Position numbers and translations under genes: made by a program
Notes under the pieces: model-generated
Seen by the model: only the letters and a program-made list of their open reading frames with translations
Told to the model about the DNA's origin: nothing
Database searches by the model: none
From: an uncultured Bacillota bacterium
Lineage (GTDB): Bacteria; Bacillota; Clostridia; Christensenellales; UBA1242
Assembly: GCA_946499835.1 (NCBI GenBank)
Contig: CAMMTJ010000001.1
Location: 1 to 64,000, forward strand
Reading direction: 5' to 3'
DNA: 64,000 nucleotides
Shown here: one piece after another, positions 52,425 through 60,701 of the stretch
Layout of the letters: every line of letters starts with the position of its first letter
Position numbering within the stretch: position 1 is the stretch's first letter

Positions 52425-53669
52425 TTATCCGCCTATTTTTGCATAAACTCCTTCGCCATAAGGCTTCCCAATCTTTACAGGCAAAATCTTGCCGATAAGG
52501 TCTTCTTTTGAAGAAATATAGCATTTGATATAATTTTCGCTATACCCAACAAAGTAATCTCCCTCTTTTTCTTCCACAAGCACATGAGCACTTTTGACTT
52601 TTTTGAAAAATTCAAGTTGAAGTTGCTTTTTGACTTCTTCAAGCCTTTCAAATCTTTTTTGTTTGATTGACGCAGGCAAGTCTTTCATAGTCTTTGAAGC
52701 AACCGTTCCGGTGCGCTCTGAATACTGGAAAATGTGAAGTGAAGAAAACTTGACTTTTTTGATAAATGCCACCGTCTCTTCAAACTCATCATCTGTTTCA
52801 CCGGGGAAGCCAACAATGACATCAGTTGTTATTCCAGCAAGTGGGAAATATTTGCGTATTCTCTGGACAGATTGCAAAAATTCTTCTGGCGTATATTTTC
52901 TGTTCATTCTTTTCAGCACACTCGCACTTCCACTTTGAAGTGAAAGGTGGAAATGTGGACAAAAATTTTTGAGTTTGTGGACACCTGCAACAAACTCCTC
53001 GCTGACCAAACTCTCTTCCATAGATGAAAGCCTAAGCCTCTTGCCAAACGGATCAAGTTGTTCAAGCAGTGTCAAAAGTGCTGGCGTGCCATCAATCTTA
53101 TAGTCTGTGACATTGATGCCGGTAAGCACAATTTCTTTGATGTCCTCTGGAAGAAGAGCGACTTCATTCAAGATTGAGATGATTGGTCTTGACCTGCTTC
53201 TTCCACGCAAATAAGGAATTATGCAATAAGAACAAAAATTGTTGCAACCATCTTGAATTTTGATATATGCCCTCATTCGTGATGGCTCTGCGATCATGTC
53301 ATCTTCATATTCTTTTGGAAGTGCCCAAAGTCTTTTTGAATGGCTTGCAAGATGAGATGCAATCTTGATTTTTCCAGCAACCCCACTGACAAAGTCAACC
53401 CCTTTCTCAACAAACTGCTCTTTGTTGTGCTGGCTTGCACAACCACAGACAAAGATCTTTGCCTTTGGATTGAATTTTCGACAACGAGCAATCATTTGCC
53501 TTGATTTTTTTTCAGCCTCTTTTGTGACAGCACAGGTGTTGATAACAAAAATATCCGCCACCCCAAGTTTGTCAGTGGCGTCATATCCTTGAAGTCTTAA
53601 ATTGTAAATAAGCGCATCGCTTTCATACTTATTGACTTTGCAACCGAGCGTCATCACGCAAATTTTCAT
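52425..53669 (-). CDS. mtaB: tRNA methylthiotransferase MtaB (MiaB family)
   Basis: Radical-SAM enzyme adding a methylthio group to t6A37 in tRNA. It has 414 residues from the ATG at 53669 (MKICVMTLGCKVNKYESDAL). The N-terminal domain binds the auxiliary cluster (GCKVNKYES, NTCAVTKEAEKKSRQ, VCGCASQ). The radical-SAM triad is CNNFCSYC. LRGRSRSRP, VGFPGETDDEFEETVAF and FQYSERTGTVA are typical, and a TRAM-like C-terminus closes the protein. The GCKVN pattern separates MtaB from MiaB (GCQMN). With the TcdA candidate at 42409 it suggests a ct6A/ms2t6A-type tRNA position 37. Confidence 0.95.
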   Translation of the reverse strand: MKICVMTLGCKVNKYESDALIYNLRLQGYDATDKLGVADIFVINTCAVTKEAEKKSRQMIARCRKFNPKAKIFVCGCASQHNKEQFVEKGVDFVSGVAGKIKIASHLASHSKRLWALPKEYEDDMIAEPSRMRAYIKIQDGCNNFCSYCIIPYLRGRSRSRPIISILNEVALLPEDIKEIVLTGINVTDYKIDGTPALLTLLEQLDPFGKRLRLSSMEESLVSEEFVAGVHKLKNFCPHFHLSLQSGSASVLKRMNRKYTPEEFLQSVQRIRKYFPLAGITTDVIVGFPGETDDEFEETVAFIKKVKFSSLHIFQYSERTGTVASKTMKDLPASIKQKRFERLEEVKKQLQLEFFKKVKSAHVLVEEKEGDYFVGYSENYIKCYISSKEDLIGKILPVKIGKPYGEGVYAKIGG

Positions 53670-53740
53670 AATCTTTTTCCTTTGTTTTTGCACAACATAT
53701 TATATAAGAAAAAGAAAAAGATTGCAATCAAAAAGTGAAG

Positions 53741-54127
53741 TTAGACAGATTTCATAACAAATTCATTCAAATCAAGTGTCAACCTTTCGGCAAGAAGTGA
53801 AACGATTTCAGTAATACAAGGATGAAAAGCATCATCATTAAATTGACATGAAAAATATTTTCCAAGGGCAGAAAAGTTACCTCTTTTGCTTGCCACTTCG
53901 ATAGCGTGTCTCATCGCTCTTTCAACAACTTGTGCTGAGTATCCAAATTTTTCTGCGATAATTGGATACAAATGCTTTGTCACGCCCTTTTTAAGTTTTG
54001 GATTTTTGACAACTTCCAAAACTGCTTCTCTCAAAAACCTGAAACCTTGAAGTGAGGCTGGCAAGCCAATTTCAATCAAATAGTTGGTCGACTTTTCTCT
54101 TAAAAATAAATCACATTGCAAATTCAT
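53741..54127 (-). CDS. Stand-alone Spo0A C-terminal (DNA-binding) domain protein
   Basis: A 128-residue protein that matches the effector domain of the sporulation master regulator Spo0A almost end to end. It has IGLPASLQGFRFLREAVLEV (family IGIPAHIKGYxYLREAI), then GVTKHLYPIIAEKFG. The recognition region is VVERAMRHAIEVASKRGN (family VERAIRHAIEVAWxRG). No receiver domain precedes it; upstream of the ATG at 54127 lies A/T-rich non-coding DNA with a GGGGAGGAG site. It should bind Spo0A-box-like DNA without phosphorylation control. A full Spo0A may exist elsewhere in the genome. Confidence 0.88.
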   Translation of the reverse strand: MNLQCDLFLREKSTNYLIEIGLPASLQGFRFLREAVLEVVKNPKLKKGVTKHLYPIIAEKFGYSAQVVERAMRHAIEVASKRGNFSALGKYFSCQFNDDAFHPCITEIVSLLAERLTLDLNEFVMKSV

Positions 54128-54474
54128 AACTGCTCCTCCCCTGATATGAGACCATTATAAACCTAAATAAATACAAAAGTAAAGAAAAATCGCGTTGTTT
54201 TTGTAAAATTTTACAAAAATATTGAAAAATTTTTCAAAAATGACGAAAAATAAAAAATTATTCTATGAAACGACCATCGATTTTATAAATAGACAAAAAT
54301 TTATCAAAAAAAATGTAAAAACTTTGAAATTTTTGTTGACTTTTGACATTAAGATATGATAAAATAAATTGTTTTCCACCCTTGTCAAGTGAAAAACTAA
54401 GAAATAGTCTTATAGTTATTACAGCACTGCTTTATTTCTTAAATCCATTTTTGAAAAAAGGAGGTAAAGAAAAA
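54128..54474. other. A/T-rich intergenic region between divergent genes
   Basis: This 347-base gap holds no gene. It contains a perfect 22-base palindrome (TTTTTGTAAAA and its complement, 54198-54219). A 12-base palindrome, GAAAAATTTTTC, lies at 54224-54235. A Spo0A-box-like TGACGAA is at 54241-54247. These may control the Spo0A-like gene on the left and the exporter operon on the right. Confidence 0.5.
54336..54365 (+). promoter_or_regulatory. Candidate promoter of the ABC-2 exporter operon
   Basis: TTGACT, 18 bases, TAAAAT, about 110 bases upstream of the ATG at 54475. In this A/T-rich stretch other matches are possible. Confidence 0.45.
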
Positions 54475-55473
54475 ATGGCGAGCATAATTGACTTTACAGA
54501 CATTTGCAAGACTTTTAAGGTCCCCGAACGGACCAAGGGAAAGTGGAGCACTTTCAAGAATTTCTTCGCAAGAAAGCACAAATTGATCCACGCCCTAAAA
54601 AACGTCACTTTCGAAGTCGAGGAAGGTGACATCGTGGGCTATATAGGCCCAAACGGTGCAGGAAAAAGCACCACAATCAAAATCATGAGTGGAATTCTCA
54701 CGCCGACATCTGGCACCTGCAAAATCAACGGACTTGTTCCTTGGAAAAACAGACGAGAGTTTGTCAAAAACATTGGAGTTGTGTTTGGACAACGAAGTCA
54801 ACTTTGGTGGGACGTGCCAGTGATTGATAGTTTTGAACTTTTGCGTGACATTTACAAAATTCCAAAAGATGAGTTTGATCAAACATTAAAAATACTAGAT
54901 AAAGCACTAAATCTCGAAGACCTACTAGGCAGACCGCTTCGTCAATTATCTCTTGGACAGAAGATGAAGTGTGAACTTGCCGGCTCATTATTGCACAGAC
55001 CAAAAATATTGTTTCTTGACGAACCAACGATTGGACTTGATGCTGTAACGAAATTGGCCGTTCGAGATTTTATTAAATTCATAAACAAAGAGTGGCACAC
55101 CACAATCATACTCACCACCCACGATATGAGCGACATTGAAGCGCTCACAAACAAAATCATTTTGATTGGAAAAGGACAAATTCTGTATCAAGGAAGTTTT
55201 GACAACATCAAAAGCAAATACTCCTCCGCCAAAACTATTGAAGTGGAATTTTCAAAAGACTATGACAATGTGGAACTTGATGGATACACCGTTGTCAGTC
55301 ATAACAAAAAATATGCCACACTCAAAAATCTTCCATCAACCGAGTTTCACACCAAAGATTTTGTGAACCAAATCACCAAAAAATATGAAGTTGTCGATTT
55401 TCAAGTTTCCTCACTGAGCGTAGATGAAATACTTGCCAAACTCTACAAAGAGTTTGAGTTGTCAGAGAGGTGA
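54475..55473 (+). CDS. ABC-2 exporter ATP-binding protein
   Basis: A 332-residue ATPase from the ATG at 54475 (MASIIDFTDICKTF), which has a perfect AAAGGAGGT site; an upstream in-frame start is not supported. Walker A is GYIGPNGAGKSTTIKIMSGIL, the Q-loop is VFGQRSQLWWDVP and the signature is LSLGQKMKCELAGSLLHRP. Walker B is ILFLDEPTIGLDAV. The WWDVP and KMKCELA patterns mark the COG4586 group. A C-terminal extension of about 90 residues may be regulatory. The genes for two permeases follow at once. Confidence 0.92.
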   Translation: MASIIDFTDICKTFKVPERTKGKWSTFKNFFARKHKLIHALKNVTFEVEEGDIVGYIGPNGAGKSTTIKIMSGILTPTSGTCKINGLVPWKNRREFVKNIGVVFGQRSQLWWDVPVIDSFELLRDIYKIPKDEFDQTLKILDKALNLEDLLGRPLRQLSLGQKMKCELAGSLLHRPKILFLDEPTIGLDAVTKLAVRDFIKFINKEWHTTIILTTHDMSDIEALTNKIILIGKGQILYQGSFDNIKSKYSSAKTIEVEFSKDYDNVELDGYTVVSHNKKYATLKNLPSTEFHTKDFVNQITKKYEVVDFQVSSLSVDEILAKLYKEFELSER

Positions 55474-55476
55474 TAA

Positions 55477-56277
55477 ATGGGAAAATCATATCTTGGAATA
55501 TTTCGCATGGAGTTCAAAGGAGAACTCCAATACAGAGCGAAAGCGATCTCAGGCATAGCCACTCAACTCTTCTGGGGACTGCTTCAAATTTATCTATATA
55601 TGGCATTCTTAAACACAGAATCAGTCGATGGCTTTTCAATCACACAAATGGCATCATACATATGGCTCGGCCAAGCCTTCTTCGCAATGAGATATATATT
55701 GATGGGAAAAAACATAGGTCAAAGCATAACAAATGGCAATGTTTGCTACAAATTTGTCCGTCCGCTCAACCTATACAATCAATGGTACAGCGAAACACTT
55801 GGACAAAAAGTGGCATCAACGCTCTTGCGTTTTCCACTTATCCTTATTATAGCAGCACTTCTTCCTGTTGGCCTTGGATTGTCTGCACCTGTAAGCATCC
55901 CTGCACTCCTATTGTGCATTGTCGGAATTTTGCTTGGAGTGTGCATGAGCACAACACTTTCAATGTTTATTGTATGGCTCACCTTCAAAACTCTTTCCGA
56001 AAAAGGATCGGCGACAATCATTTCAACAATTTCTGGACTGCTTAGCGGAATGGTTATCCCCCTTCCAATGATGCCACAGGCAGTTCAAAATGTGATAAAT
56101 TATCTTCCTTTCCGTTTTGTTTCCGACCTGCCATTTCGAATTTACATCGGCAACGTTGGAATAACTGACGGACTTATCTTCTTGGCAATAGGCTTTGCTT
56201 GGCTTGTCCTACTGACTATCCTTGGCAAATTGCTTATAAAATCTGCTCTGAAAAAGACAGTTATTCAAGGAGGTTAA
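55477..56277 (+). CDS. ABC-2 exporter permease (first subunit)
   Basis: A 266-residue membrane protein starting 3 bases after the ATPase stop, with a GAGAGGTG site. The N-terminal MEFKGELQYRAKAISGIATQLFWG is typical of the COG4587/COG3694 permeases that pair with COG4586 ATPases. Six hydrophobic segments are visible. The exported substrate is unknown; relatives include drug and viologen exporters. It forms a heterodimer with the next gene product. Confidence 0.88.
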   Translation: MGKSYLGIFRMEFKGELQYRAKAISGIATQLFWGLLQIYLYMAFLNTESVDGFSITQMASYIWLGQAFFAMRYILMGKNIGQSITNGNVCYKFVRPLNLYNQWYSETLGQKVASTLLRFPLILIIAALLPVGLGLSAPVSIPALLLCIVGILLGVCMSTTLSMFIVWLTFKTLSEKGSATIISTISGLLSGMVIPLPMMPQAVQNVINYLPFRFVSDLPFRIYIGNVGITDGLIFLAIGFAWLVLLTILGKLLIKSALKKTVIQGG

Positions 56278-56278
56278 T

Positions 56279-57058
56279 ATGTTATATACAAAATACTTAA
56301 AGATGCACATGCATTCATCTTTTCAATATCGTGCTAACATGGCTTTCATCGCTATCACACAAGCCCTTGTCAATATCGGCGAAGTGCTCGGAGTTTGGAT
56401 GCTCTTTTTGCAGTTTGATTCTGTTGGTGGCTGGACTTTCTATCAATCACTGCTTATGATGGGCGTCATATACACAGTCTTTTCTTTCACAGAATGTTTT
56501 GCAAGAGGATATGATGAATTTCCAAAACTTATCAAATCAGGCGAGTTTGACAGAATGCTAATACGCCCAGTCGGTATTCACTATCAAATTTTTGGTTCAA
56601 AAATTGAATTTACAAAACTTGCAAGAATGCTTCTTGGCATAGTTCTCTCCGTCATCGCCCTTGTCAATATGAATATTGATTGGAATGTTTGGAAAGTTCT
56701 TGTCCTTATTGCAACCTACATCTGTGGATGCTCAGTCATATTTGGACTGTTTGTTTTAAGTGCAGGCATAAGCATTTACACTGTTGAAAATCTTGAATTT
56801 CTCAATATTTTCACAAACGGAAGCAAAGAAGTTGCATACTACCCTATCAACATCTATGCAAAATGGCTGGCAAGATTTTTCACTTTCGTCATCCCAGTCG
56901 CTTGCTTCAACTACCTTCCATTGTCCTTCCTGACTGGAACTGGAAGCGTCCCAATGTGGCTTTGCGGAGTTGCTCCACTGTTTGGCATGCTTTTCATGAT
57001 ACCTTGCATAATCTTCTTCAACCTGAGTTTGAAAAGATACAAAAGCACAGGAACTTAA
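56279..57058 (+). CDS. ABC-2 exporter permease (second subunit)
   Basis: A 259-residue membrane protein homologous in layout to the previous one (MHMHSSFQYRANMAFIAITQALVN). The gene has an AAGGAGG site inside the end of the upstream gene. The sequence FARGYDEFPKLIKSGEFDRMLIRPV is the conserved cytoplasmic loop, and a similar loop (VCYKFVRPLN) occurs in the first subunit. Six membrane segments. Last gene of the three-gene exporter operon, followed by a terminator. Confidence 0.88.
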   Translation: MLYTKYLKMHMHSSFQYRANMAFIAITQALVNIGEVLGVWMLFLQFDSVGGWTFYQSLLMMGVIYTVFSFTECFARGYDEFPKLIKSGEFDRMLIRPVGIHYQIFGSKIEFTKLARMLLGIVLSVIALVNMNIDWNVWKVLVLIATYICGCSVIFGLFVLSAGISIYTVENLEFLNIFTNGSKEVAYYPINIYAKWLARFFTFVIPVACFNYLPLSFLTGTGSVPMWLCGVAPLFGMLFMIPCIIFFNLSLKRYKSTGT

Positions 57059-57068
57059 TAAAAAAATA

Positions 57069-57097
57069 AAAAACAATCTAAAATAGGTTGTTTTTTG
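57069..57097 (+). terminator. Terminator of the ABC-2 exporter operon
   Basis: AAAAACAATCT/AGGTTGTTTTT stem with one G-T pair and a 5-base loop, followed by T. Confidence 0.7.
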
Positions 57098-57099
57098 TT

Positions 57100-57127
57100 T
57101 TGATTTTTCTCCTTTATGTGATACATT
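57100..57127 (+). promoter_or_regulatory. Candidate promoter of the YgjV-GNAT gene
   Basis: TTGATT, 16 bases, TACATT, about 32 bases before the ATG at 57159. Moderate match. Confidence 0.4.
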
Positions 57128-57158
57128 AAAAATATATTCAAAACAAAAGGAGAAAAAT

Positions 57159-58520
57159 ATGGATCTTACTTTTTGGCTTGTCCAAGGACTTGGACTTGGC
57201 GTAATCTTATGCACAGTTTTATCTTTCTGGCAAAAAGAAAAATGGAAAATGATGCTCTGCTTCGCCACCACCAACGCTTTCATGATTGCAATATACATCC
57301 TCTCTGGAAGTTTGCTTGGCGGTCTTTTGGTTGCAGGAGCACTGATAAGAACTATCGTTTATTTCATTTACAACAAATCAAACAAAAGGCCTGAGCCGAT
57401 TGTCATGATAATGTTTGAAATATACTATGTTGTCATTTCAATCATTTTGTGGAACAATGTATTCGATCTTCTCATGCTTATCAACCTTGTTGTTGTCACT
57501 TACACATCATGGCAAAAAGATGTTAGGGTTCTTAGATTTGGATATATCTTCTCATCACTTCTCTTGATACCTTATGACATTTTGCTTGGCGCTTACACCA
57601 CTGCTGTGAGTGAAGTCATCATGCTTGGATCTGTGATCTTCTCACTCATCAAATATGCAAGAGTTACAAAAAGTTCAGAAGATGTTGCACAAAGATATTT
57701 CACCGCAAACAGACACTTCTGGGGAAGCCATGTTGAAAAATATCAAGATTTTGATATGATCATCTCAAACACAGTTGACAGAACTCCTTTCTATAACTTC
57801 GGCATTTTGAAAAATCACGATAAAATATATGACACCATCCTTGAAATCAAAGAGAAATGCAAAGAAGAAAAAGTCAAAGAAGTTGCATATGTTCCATTTG
57901 ATGCAAATGACTATGACAAACGTGCAAGCGATGCACATATGCTCCAAATGTTCTTCCCTGTTGTGTTTAACGACGTATGGATGAAACTTATCGACGGATT
58001 CAACCTCAACAACACAAAGTGCAAAATTCAAGATGTTGTTTATAAAGAAGTTGATGAGAGTTGCATTGATCAAATCATAGATGTATATTTAAGAGGTTAC
58101 CACGCAAAAACAGATGTCACAAAACTGACAGAAAATGAAAAACTTCAAGTAGAAAACTTGAAACACCTCAACTTGACAGACGTGGTCGATGGCTTCAAGG
58201 TAACTGCATATCTTGCTTATTACAATGAAAACCCTGTTTCTTTGGTAGTTATGCTTTCAAACGACGTTGAGGCTTTCATCACAAAAGTTTCAACCGTTCC
58301 AATTTTCAGAAGAAAACATATCGCATCTTCACTTATGCAATATGGAATCAGCAAGCAAAGATTGAAAGGCATCCAAGAAATTATCTTGTGCACAGACAAA
58401 TATTCATCAAATGAAAAGTTCTATGCCTTCAACAGTTTTGTTGAATTTGGACAAGCATTCGCTCTTGACGTGACCGATGTTTCAAAATATAAAGATTTCA
58501 TTGACAATAACACATTGTAA
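57159..58520 (+). CDS. Fusion of a YgjV-like membrane domain and a GNAT acetyltransferase
   Basis: A 453-residue protein in two parts. Residues 1 to about 170 contain five or six short membrane helices with LSFWQKEKWKMMLCFATTNAF, INLVVVTYTSWQKDVRVLRFGYIFSS and LIPYDILLGAYT, the YgjV family pattern. Residues about 290-450 look like a GNAT N-acetyltransferase: CIDQIIDVYLRGY, LAYYNENPVSLVVML, then VSTVPIFRRKHIASSLMQYG (the acetyl-CoA loop, family RxxGIG/A) and FYAFNSFVEFG. The middle part (VAYVPFDANDYDKR) is a linker. The active site faces the cytoplasm. The AAAGGAG site fixes the start. Substrate unknown. Confidence 0.75.
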   Translation: MDLTFWLVQGLGLGVILCTVLSFWQKEKWKMMLCFATTNAFMIAIYILSGSLLGGLLVAGALIRTIVYFIYNKSNKRPEPIVMIMFEIYYVVISIILWNNVFDLLMLINLVVVTYTSWQKDVRVLRFGYIFSSLLLIPYDILLGAYTTAVSEVIMLGSVIFSLIKYARVTKSSEDVAQRYFTANRHFWGSHVEKYQDFDMIISNTVDRTPFYNFGILKNHDKIYDTILEIKEKCKEEKVKEVAYVPFDANDYDKRASDAHMLQMFFPVVFNDVWMKLIDGFNLNNTKCKIQDVVYKEVDESCIDQIIDVYLRGYHAKTDVTKLTENEKLQVENLKHLNLTDVVDGFKVTAYLAYYNENPVSLVVMLSNDVEAFITKVSTVPIFRRKHIASSLMQYGISKQRLKGIQEIILCTDKYSSNEKFYAFNSFVEFGQAFALDVTDVSKYKDFIDNNTL

Positions 58521-58521
58521 C

Positions 58522-58553
58522 AAAAAATCCACATTTTGATGTGGATTTTTTGT
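58522..58553. terminator. Bidirectional terminator
   Basis: AAAAAATCCACA/TGTGGATTTTTT stem with a 6-base loop, between the YgjV-GNAT gene and the convergent phosphatase gene. Confidence 0.85.
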
Positions 58554-58569
58554 TATCTTCAAACCTATT

Positions 58570-59112
58570 TTATATCACAAAATGTTTTATTTCAGCATTG
58601 TCAAAATGATGGGAAAACTCTTTATTCCCAAAATCTTTTTTCTTTTTCAAAAGGATATCATCAATAAAACTTGCACATACATTGTGTGTTATCAAAAGCA
58701 CATTTTGATAATTATATTTTTCTTTTATACCTGAAAGAAAAACTCCCATTCGATTATAGCACTCTTCAAAACTTTCCATACCACATTCTTTTGAGCGTGC
58801 CTTTTTCAAAAATTGATCATGTTGTGAAAGTCCGGTCTTTTTCTTTCCTTCAAAAATGCCTTGTCCAATTTCAGTCAACGCTTCATCTTTAATTATTTTT
58901 ATATTGTGATATTCATTCATTATTCTTGCAGTTTGCATTGTTCTTACAAGTGGCGAGCATATAATGACATCAAAGTTACAACTTTTATGATCACTTGCAA
59001 CTTTTCTCACTTGCTCTGCACCACTTTTATTAAGCCTCACTTTGCGCTTTCCCTGAGTTATACCCTTTTCATTCCAAGTGGTTTTGCCATGTCGCATAAC
59101 ATATAAATTCAT
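58570..59112 (-). CDS. Histidine phosphatase family protein
   Basis: A 180-residue protein from the ATG at 59112. The phosphohistidine motif is LYVMRHGKTTWNEKG. The second arginine is in VIICSPLVRTMQTARIM, the acid/base Glu in LTEIGQGIFEG and the second histidine in LLITHNVCASFIDD. All four catalytic elements are present. Members dephosphorylate sugar phosphates, alpha-ribazole phosphate or proteins; which one cannot be told. It has an AAGGTGA site. It follows the subtilase gene by 15 bases and may share its message. Confidence 0.88.
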   Translation of the reverse strand: MNLYVMRHGKTTWNEKGITQGKRKVRLNKSGAEQVRKVASDHKSCNFDVIICSPLVRTMQTARIMNEYHNIKIIKDEALTEIGQGIFEGKKKTGLSQHDQFLKKARSKECGMESFEECYNRMGVFLSGIKEKYNYQNVLLITHNVCASFIDDILLKKKKDFGNKEFSHHFDNAEIKHFVI

Positions 59113-59127
59113 TTTCACCTTTTTCCT

Positions 59128-60333
59128 TTAAGATATTTCATTTTCACGATTTTTCTTTTGAAGTTTGAAAAACATCTCTTCAAAATCAATAGTTCTCACA
59201 CCTGACTGATCAAGAGAAGAAGACTCTCTGCACTTTTCCACAAAGTCATCCCATGTTAGATTTGATCGAACTTGCAAAGCAAGTGCATACATCCCCACCA
59301 CTTGCGGTATTGACCAACTAAAACAACCTCTTGGCTCAAACTTATATCCATCTTTGCTGGCAAATTCTGCAATCGCTTTGCCACCACTAACAACACTCAT
59401 CTTTGATTGATAATATTCTTCATTGGTTACCCAATCTGCTTTTGACAACCTTTTTGTCAAAGGGTCAATATCACAACAAGCAAAATCTCTTCCAAAAACA
59501 TCGCTCGTGACAACCTCACACCCAAGTTGCTTCAACTGATCAATTATTGGCATAAAAGGACCCTTTAATTGATCATATCTTTCTTGCCATTTCGCATTAT
59601 CTACAATTTTTGATAAATCTTCCCCTCTTGTTATTGGCGCGCTAATATTGACAACCCTGATTTTTTCACCACTTTTGACACGCCTTAATATATCTTTCAA
59701 AATTTTCAATTGAGCCTTATCAACATGTTTTCCATGACTCATATATGTATCATAGTAAATCACCTTCGCCTTTGGTGCAACGCCAATGTTTTGCCCGCAT
59801 AAATTGGAAAGCACACCATCAGAATGAAAATGAGTTCCTGTATCACCAAAAAGATCGACAACTTCAATGTTTGCGCCATCAAATTCAACATGATTCTTAT
59901 CTTGCAAACCAAAATCAATGACAGCCACAACAACACCTTCTCCTGTTATGCCACGCTCATGCAATTTTTTCACACCCATCATCGGTTGCTTGCCGAACGC
60001 TAAAACTCTTTCAGAATCAAAACCCTTTGGCATTTTATCTTTTGGAGGAAAGATTGTGCTGGAATTGAAAGGAATTTTCATCATATCTTCACAACTTAGC
60101 CCACTTAAATCGCTTTTTGACAAATCTCGATTGCAAAAGCCAAAATGCTTAAAGAAATTGGCCACAGACCTATTTTCTCCTTCTTGCCACCTATCTGTAT
60201 TGTCAGGATTTTCAATCCATTCTTTTGTGATAACTTCTGGCAACTCAAAAAGGCCGCAAATAAATTTAGAATATTCCTCCTGTGTCCAATTTTTCACTCT
60301 CCCAATCTTTTTCACTCTTCCAATCTTTTTCAT
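59128..60333 (-). CDS. Subtilisin-like (S8) serine peptidase, probably intracellular
   Basis: A 401-residue protein from the ATG at 60333 (AGGAG site) without a signal peptide. The catalytic Asp is in GVVVAVIDFGLQD. The probable His is in FHSDGVLSNLCGQNIGVAP, where the usual HGTHVAG reads HSDGVLS. The Ser is in GCFSWSIPQVVGMYAL (family GTSMASPHVAG). The protein opens with an 18-base tandem duplication (KKIGRVKKIGRVK). The N-terminal 110 residues look like a pro- or recognition domain. The context (a phosphatase downstream, an island border upstream) does not reveal a substrate. Confidence 0.75.
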   Translation of the reverse strand: MKKIGRVKKIGRVKNWTQEEYSKFICGLFELPEVITKEWIENPDNTDRWQEGENRSVANFFKHFGFCNRDLSKSDLSGLSCEDMMKIPFNSSTIFPPKDKMPKGFDSERVLAFGKQPMMGVKKLHERGITGEGVVVAVIDFGLQDKNHVEFDGANIEVVDLFGDTGTHFHSDGVLSNLCGQNIGVAPKAKVIYYDTYMSHGKHVDKAQLKILKDILRRVKSGEKIRVVNISAPITRGEDLSKIVDNAKWQERYDQLKGPFMPIIDQLKQLGCEVVTSDVFGRDFACCDIDPLTKRLSKADWVTNEEYYQSKMSVVSGGKAIAEFASKDGYKFEPRGCFSWSIPQVVGMYALALQVRSNLTWDDFVEKCRESSSLDQSGVRTIDFEEMFFKLQKKNRENEIS

Positions 60334-60438
60334 TTTTTCTCCTATATAATATATTATACCATATACAACCCACCAAGTCAAATCCAGAAATTCTTAAAAT
60401 ACACACAAAAAAGAAGGGCTTTTTCTCCCTTCCCACAA

Positions 60439-60486
60439 TGGTGACCCCGCCGGGACTCGAACCCAGAACAAAGCCTTAGGAGCGCT
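60439..60486 (-). repeat. 3' part of a tRNA gene, likely attachment-site remnant
   Basis: On the minus strand the sequence ends TTCTGGGTTCGAGTCCCGGC, then GGGGTCACCA: a perfect T-arm, acceptor strand and encoded CCA. Going 5', the match reaches the anticodon loop (CTCCTAA, suggesting tRNA-Arg with anticodon CCT). It then runs into unrelated A/T-rich DNA, so the 5' half is missing. Such 3' tRNA fragments mark the far end of elements integrated in a tRNA gene. Confidence 0.75.
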
Positions 60487-60604
60487 CAAAATCTTAATTT
60501 TTTCTCATTTTATATATCTATTTGCGCAATATCGCTCAAAATATCTTTCAAATCAAGCAAAATCCATATCAATTTCTATATCTTTTCTTGCGCATAACTA
60601 AAAC

Positions 60605-60653
60605 TTGGGCACTATTTGGGTACAATTTTAGGCAATTTTTGACTTTGGGTACT
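60605..60653 (+). repeat. Three TTGGGYAC direct repeats next to the tRNA fragment
   Basis: TTGGGCACT (60605), TTGGGTACA (60616) and TTGGGTACT (60645) lie within 50 bases, about 120 bases inside the element from the tRNA fragment. They may be arm-type binding sites of the element's integrase. They could also be the decayed end of its integrase gene; no intact integrase is present here. Confidence 0.4.
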
Positions 60654-60654
60654 C

Positions 60655-60683
60655 TTGGCGAAATTATAAAATTATGCTATAAT
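60655..60683 (+). promoter_or_regulatory. Promoter of the first island gene
   Basis: TTGGCG, 17 bases, TATAAT with a TG just upstream (TGCTATAAT), about 19 bases before the ATG at 60702. Confidence 0.7.
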
Positions 60684-60701
60684 AAAGCTTGGAGTAAAAA
60701 G

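Noticed and set aside
60439..60520. Complete tRNA gene
   Set aside because: Only the anticodon-to-CCA half is present; upstream sequence cannot form the acceptor 5' strand or D-arm.
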